8,659 nucleotides of DNA from Schleiferiaceae bacterium (GTDB lineage: Bacteria > Bacteroidota > Bacteroidia > Flavobacteriales > Schleiferiaceae). Positions 5,847 to 8,659 of the stretch are shown piece after piece. The translations under genes were made by a program, and so were the position numbers. The number at the start of each line of letters is the position of its first letter. The first letter of the stretch is position 1. The DNA lies in NCBI GenBank assembly GCA_022424815.1, contig JAKMGS010000076.1, forward strand, positions 1 to 8,659, written 5' to 3'. The notes under the pieces were generated by a model, which ran no database searches, was not told the origin of the DNA, and was given only the letters and a program-made list of their open reading frames with translations.

Positions 5847-5861
5847 AAATCATTTTATGTT

Positions 5862-6833
5862 TCACACCTCATATTCGTATTGAAACAGTGCTTTGCCCGA
5901 TGAATCAATCAATGAAACCACAATGTGCCACTGGTCTTTCGAGTGATTCAAACGTAGTGTTCCAAAATGTTGCGTGTCCGTGGTGCCCTCGTGCACTCTA
6001 GTGGTGTTTTCCTCGTCGTGATGGGGGTGAGCATTGGCCGTAATGGGCGAAGCACAAGCCTCCACGATGGCTTTACCATTGATCTCTAATAGGTTGATTT
6101 CACCGCTGTGACGGTCTCCAGTGAGTACAATAGGTGCGCCCGGGGCCTCAGAAAGCCATTGCAGTAGCATTTCACGCTCCGCTGGATAGTTGCTCATGTT
6201 TTCGAAGACCTGGGCCTTATTGAGCAGTTGACCGCCCATACAGATCAAATGTACCTCAGCCGTTGATTCTTGAAGGGTTTTATGGAACCAATTCAGTTGT
6301 TCCGTCCCAAAGACAGTAGCATTTGCGCTGTCTTTGTGGGTGCGAAAGCTTCTATTATCGAGCAGGTAGATATCTATCTTACCCTCTGCTAAGAACGTAC
6401 GGCCGTAGTAACTCGTAGAATCTGGCTGGGGGTAGGAGGGCTGCCAGAAGTCTTTGAAGGCCTGCATTGTGGTATAAAAATCGTCATAAGTTGAAAGATC
6501 ACAATCGTTAGGACCGGCATCATGATCGTCCCATATGGCTAGATGATGGCTCTTACCTAGGATTTCCTGGAAAGCATCACCCCCAAAAACCTCGTTATAG
6601 CGCCCCATGGTGGCGGCATAGGTATTCCATTGACCGTCCACGAGATATACGTTATCTCCCAGCCAAATGTATTGGTCGAGTGTATCTAATGCTTTACTTA
6701 AGGTGGGGAGAAGGCCCTGTGTTTGTGAGGGTTCGTTACAGCTACCGTAGCCAATAGTTACATTTGTTTCATATGTAACACATGATGTTCCAATAGCGAA
6801 CAACGAAGCGTAGATCAAGTTTCTGGCGATCAT
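5862..6833 (-). CDS. PhoD-like metallophosphatase, predicted lipoprotein
   Basis: A calcineurin-type metal-dependent phosphatase or phosphodiesterase of the alkaline phosphatase D family, exported and probably lipid-anchored. The N-terminus has Arg4, a hydrophobic core (5-14) and G15-T16-S17 before Cys18, which fits a relaxed Bacteroidota lipobox. Metal-centre motifs follow in the right order: YGSCNE (29-34), WLGDNVY (57-63), WDDHDAGPND (101-110), LDNRSFR (158-164), GGQLL (200-204) and LTGDRHSGE (237-245). A further His-rich stretch ANAHPHHDEEN (267-277) replaces part of the usual C-terminal region. At 323 residues it is shorter than Bacillus PhoD and lacks its N-terminal beta domain, like many Bacteroidota homologues. 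Substrate (phosphodiesters, phospholipid or nucleotide) is not determinable. It is divergent from the M14 peptidase gene with 61 bases between; a gap of 167 bases separates it from the XRE gene downstream. Confidence 0.87.
   Translation of the reverse strand: MIARNLIYASLFAIGTSCVTYETNVTIGYGSCNEPSQTQGLLPTLSKALDTLDQYIWLGDNVYLVDGQWNTYAATMGRYNEVFGGDAFQEILGKSHHLAIWDDHDAGPNDCDLSTYDDFYTTMQAFKDFWQPSYPQPDSTSYYGRTFLAEGKIDIYLLDNRSFRTHKDSANATVFGTEQLNWFHKTLQESTAEVHLICMGGQLLNKAQVFENMSNYPAEREMLLQWLSEAPGAPIVLTGDRHSGEINLLEINGKAIVEACASPITANAHPHHDEENTTRVHEGTTDTQHFGTLRLNHSKDQWHIVVSLIDSSGKALFQYEYEV
6757..6779. repeat. Inverted repeat GTTACAT-N9-ATGTAAC at the start of the PhoD-like gene
   Basis: GTTACAT (6757-6763) and ATGTAAC (6773-6779) are exact inverted copies, inside codons 19-26 of the phosphatase gene. 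A third ATGTAAC is at 6867-6873 in the divergent promoter region. It could be an operator, but it also encodes the ordinary residues VTYETNVT, so coincidence is possible. Confidence 0.28.
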
Positions 6834-6844
6834 AATGTTTGTAT

Positions 6845-6877
6845 TTGGGGGAATGTCACAGTTGTGATGTAACTTTC
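6845..6877 (+). promoter_or_regulatory. Candidate promoter of the M14 peptidase gene with internal palindrome
   Basis: TTG at 6845-6847, a 22-base spacer and TAACTTTC at 6870-6877 match the Bacteroidota consensus with one mismatch, giving a leader of about ten bases before ATG 6895. The spacer holds the inverted repeat TCACA-GT-TGTGA (6856-6867), a possible regulator site shared with the divergent phosphatase gene, for which no good promoter match was found. Confidence 0.4.
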
Positions 6878-6894
6878 ACCATAAATCTACAAGA

Positions 6895-7956
6895 ATGTCT
6901 ACGAATTTCGATTCGACATATTTAACTGATAAACAGTGGTATATCCCATATTCAGAGCTGCAATCTGCACATAATTGGGAAATTATTGGGTATTCCAGTG
7001 AAGAACGCCCTTTACTCTACACCACCTTAGGCCATGGCCCGCGTTCCATTTGTATTTGGGCTGGTATGCACGGCAATGAAACTACAGGGGTATTTATCAT
7101 CCTGTCGCTCATTGAACTGTTCCAAAAGAAACAAATTGATTTAGAGGGGTTTACCCTTCATCTCATGCCGGTAGCCAATCCTGATGCCTATGTTCGTTAT
7201 AGTCGCCGCAATGGATTAGGCATAGACTTGAACAGAGACTTTAATAGCTTTCAGACCATTGAAAGTGCCAAACTGGTGGGTTGGATCAAGATGCATGATC
7301 CTGAATTGTGCTTTAACCTGCACGATCAGCGCACCATCTTCCACGTTTCTGGAGATTCAGCCTATACTTCGCTTTTGGTCCCCAGTGCGGAAATTACAAG
7401 TGAAATCACTCCCATGCGTCGTGCCCTAATGAATAAATTAGGCAATGCGCTTACCTCTATGCAGGTTGATCTAGCGGGTATCGGAAGGTATACGGATGAG
7501 TATTATCCCACCGCTATTGGGGATTACCTAATGGCCAATGGCATTCCCAATATCCTCATCGAAAGTGGTGTAAAGGAAGGTGATTTCGAGCGTCGTGCGG
7601 CGCGCGAGTTTGGCTTGCGTACCATTTTGGCTACCATCAGCGCTGATGATAGTCCATCCAAGGTATATGATCAGTTGCCTTTGAACGAGAAAGGCCAGTT
7701 AGAATGGGTCTTCACGAATGTGTTATATGCTCACATGCGTGTGGATGTGGCGATCAAGCGATTCCACTTTGTCAATGGTCATGCAGCGGACTTTGTATAT
7801 CTCGTGGATGACATAGGCGATTTAAAGTCCAAACCACGTATGAAGGAGGTCGATGGTACTACCATTGCCTTATCGCAGCCCCTGGAGCTTGAGAAGCCCG
7901 TCAATGGTCACTTTGGGGACTATCTCTTTGAGGAAGGAAAAATTTTGAGCTTGTAA
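6895..7956 (+). CDS. M14-family zinc carboxypeptidase, cytoplasmic
   Basis: A zinc metallopeptidase that removes C-terminal residues from peptides. The complete M14 active site is visible in 353 residues: zinc ligands in GMHGNE (His59 and Glu62), NPDAYVRY (95-102), R105-N106, the substrate-binding DLNRDF (111-116, Arg114), the third zinc ligand in NLHDQ (His143), and the general base in LIESG (Glu223). No signal peptide precedes the domain, so it is cytoplasmic, unlike many secreted M14 enzymes; this fits roles in breaking down imported or peptidoglycan-derived peptides, although the substrate is unknown. About 100 residues after the catalytic domain (from about 250) form an extra C-terminal region that I do not recognise. 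The succinylglutamate desuccinylase/aspartoacylase relatives share the zinc motifs, but the NPDA and LNRDF pairing favours a peptidase. ATG 6895 lies closest to the candidate promoter. Confidence 0.85.
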   Translation: MSTNFDSTYLTDKQWYIPYSELQSAHNWEIIGYSSEERPLLYTTLGHGPRSICIWAGMHGNETTGVFIILSLIELFQKKQIDLEGFTLHLMPVANPDAYVRYSRRNGLGIDLNRDFNSFQTIESAKLVGWIKMHDPELCFNLHDQRTIFHVSGDSAYTSLLVPSAEITSEITPMRRALMNKLGNALTSMQVDLAGIGRYTDEYYPTAIGDYLMANGIPNILIESGVKEGDFERRAAREFGLRTILATISADDSPSKVYDQLPLNEKGQLEWVFTNVLYAHMRVDVAIKRFHFVNGHAADFVYLVDDIGDLKSKPRMKEVDGTTIALSQPLELEKPVNGHFGDYLFEEGKILSL

Positions 7957-7990
7957 GGACCACACCAGGCCGGAGGCCTGGTGTGGGTCC
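7957..7990. terminator. Strong hairpin between convergent genes, likely bidirectional terminator
   Basis: GGACCACACCAGGCC (7957-7971) pairs with GGCCTGGTGTGGGTCC (7975-7990), a 15-bp stem with one bulged G (7987) and a GGA loop. It starts directly after the peptidase stop and ends five bases before the SSB stop. On the plus strand a short TTTT (7999-8002) follows some bases later; there is no long T-run on either side. Confidence 0.75.
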
Positions 7991-7995
7991 AGGCA

Positions 7996-8334
7996 TCAAT
8001 TTTCGCCTGACTTCTTGTTGCCTAATAAGAGCATGTCTCGAGCAATTACTTCTGTAAAATACTTCTTGTTGCCCTTCTCGTCTTCGTAGGAGCGAGTGAC
8101 TAATCGGCCCGATATCCCAATTTTATCGCCCTTTTTGACGTACTGCTCGATGGTTTGAGCCAATCCGCCCCAAGCGACAATATTGTGCCAGTCGGTCATG
8201 GTTTTCTTGTTGCCATCACTGTCTCTATACACAGTATTGGTGGCGAGGGTGAAGGTGGCCTTCACCGTGTCATTGATGTTTTTGGCTTCCGGGTTCATGC
8301 CCAGGTTGCCAATAAGTTGGACTTGATTTTCCAT
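7996..8334 (-). CDS. ssb: Short single-stranded DNA-binding protein (SSB), no acidic tail
   Basis: Coats single-stranded DNA through an OB fold. The start is ATG 8334 (MENQVQLIGNLG), where SSB proteins begin; a longer frame back to 8421 adds an unrelated 29-residue stretch and is rejected. Of 112 residues nearly all are the OB fold: VQLIGNLG (4-12), ATFTLATN (26-33), the aromatic DNA-contacting TDWHNIVAWG (47-56), YVKKGDKIGISGRL (65-78), and a final strand YFTEVIARDML (92-102). The protein then stops with LLGNKKSGEN. It lacks both the Gly/Pro/Gln linker and the acidic DDDIPF-like tip that replication SSBs use to recruit partners. That suggests an accessory paralogue, for example for DNA uptake or repair, with a full-length SSB elsewhere; this last point is inference. 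It faces the M14 gene across a strong hairpin. Confidence 0.9.
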   Translation of the reverse strand: MENQVQLIGNLGMNPEAKNINDTVKATFTLATNTVYRDSDGNKKTMTDWHNIVAWGGLAQTIEQYVKKGDKIGISGRLVTRSYEDEKGNKKYFTEVIARDMLLLGNKKSGEN

Positions 8335-8422
8335 ACGTATAACATTAAAGGTTAGTCCCAAGAAATTGGACCCAAAGAATGACGTATGCAAAAAAGGTGG
8401 AAAACTCCTCGTTATCAACACC

Positions 8423-8659
8423 CTACTGGGCGCGCTTGATGGTGTTTATGGTGGCGAAAGCGGCATTGACGTCGTCGTTGTGGACAATGAATGTCGCCTC
8501 GTTAGTGGTGGAGATGATTTCCTTGATGGGCACACCAGCCGAGGCGATGTGCTTGAAGAAAAAGTAATAGAGACCGATGACTTCTGAGCTGCTGTTGGGC
8601 AGGCGTAAGGTGATGGAAGAGAGGTCTTTGGTAATGCCGAGCTGGGTTTCCCCTACCAT
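8423..8659 (-). CDS. C-terminal part of an ACT-domain protein, probably aspartokinase-like (5'-truncated)
   Basis: The frame is open to the right edge of the window, so the N-terminal part and the true start are missing; the Met at the edge is not necessarily the start. The 78 visible residues make one ACT domain (beta-alpha-beta-beta-alpha-beta): ITLRLPNSS strand, GLYYFFFKHIASAG helix, VPIKEIISTTNEATFIV strands, DDVNAAFATIN helix, ending at INTIKRAQ. The 'I-x-E-x-IST-x-x-E-x-x-FIV' pattern and the following D-x(3)-A-F helix resemble the C-terminal regulatory domain of aspartate kinases and their Bacteroidota relatives, which bind amino-acid effectors. The kinase domain is not visible, so another ACT protein cannot be excluded. 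SSB begins 88 bases downstream on the same strand. Confidence 0.6.
   Translation of the reverse strand: MVGETQLGITKDLSSITLRLPNSSSEVIGLYYFFFKHIASAGVPIKEIISTTNEATFIVHNDDVNAAFATINTIKRAQ

Noticed and set aside
8350..8380. Small hairpin (GTCCCAA with TTGGAC around GAAA) downstream of the ACT-domain gene
   Set aside because: Only six pairs with a bulge and no T-run; too weak to call a terminator.
8335..8421. 29-residue N-terminal extension of the SSB frame
   Set aside because: SSB proteins start at the MENQVQLIG-type strand; the extension has no family similarity and occupies the intergenic gap.
8366..8587. Plus-strand frames opposite the ACT-domain gene
   Set aside because: Low-complexity antisense translation of a recognised domain.
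1..8659. Mobile elements, CRISPR arrays, tRNA or rRNA genes, toxin-antitoxin or defence systems
   Set aside because: Looked for on both strands; no transposase, integrase, direct-repeat array, tRNA-like cloverleaf or defence-type domain was visible. The lone XRE regulator has no toxin partner.

Overview
The window looks like chromosomal DNA of a Bacteroidota bacterium, probably of the Flavobacteriales type. The pointers are a BtuB-like TonB receptor followed directly by a BtuG/DUF5074-type surface lipoprotein, the Bacteroidota form of the HMG-CoA lyase family ('ECPRDA'), a DUF6580 membrane protein, and several promoter matches to the Bacteroidota consensus TTG-N17-23-TAnnTTTG instead of E. 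coli-type -35/-10 boxes. Gene starts also lack clear Shine-Dalgarno sequences. No insertion sequence, prophage, CRISPR array, tRNA or rRNA was seen.

Layout. 1-914 (+) is the 3' part of pyrD (quinone-type dihydroorotate dehydrogenase), followed after 31 bases by an HMG-CoA-lyase-family gene (946-1812). Next is the most informative region: a promoter that overlaps the end of the lyase gene, a cobalamin riboswitch (1827-1980) with a downstream expression-platform hairpin (1994-2013), a BtuB-like receptor (real start 2022, not the longer frame that runs back through the riboswitch), and a BtuG-like lipoprotein (3795-4802). Running towards them on the minus strand are an XRE-type regulator (5694-5353) and a DUF6580 membrane protein (5320-4799), whose stop codon overlaps that of the lipoprotein. 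Further along are a PhoD-like phosphatase lipoprotein (6833-5862, minus) and, divergent from it, a cytoplasmic M14 zinc carboxypeptidase (6895-7956). A strong hairpin separates the latter from a short single-stranded DNA-binding protein (8334-7996, minus). The last gene is the C-terminal end of an ACT-domain protein, probably aspartokinase-like, cut by the window edge.

How it works together. The riboswitch, receptor and lipoprotein form a B12-controlled outer-membrane capture unit: the lipoprotein would bind corrinoid at the surface, the TonB receptor would take it into the periplasm, and B12 would shut off translation through a loop-loop contact (CCAGA with TCTGG) that stabilises a hairpin just before the receptor start codon. 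The convergent DUF6580 protein is a candidate inner-membrane step, but it is not under the riboswitch and seems tied to the small XRE regulator. The other genes are housekeeping or peripheral metabolism with no clear link to B12.
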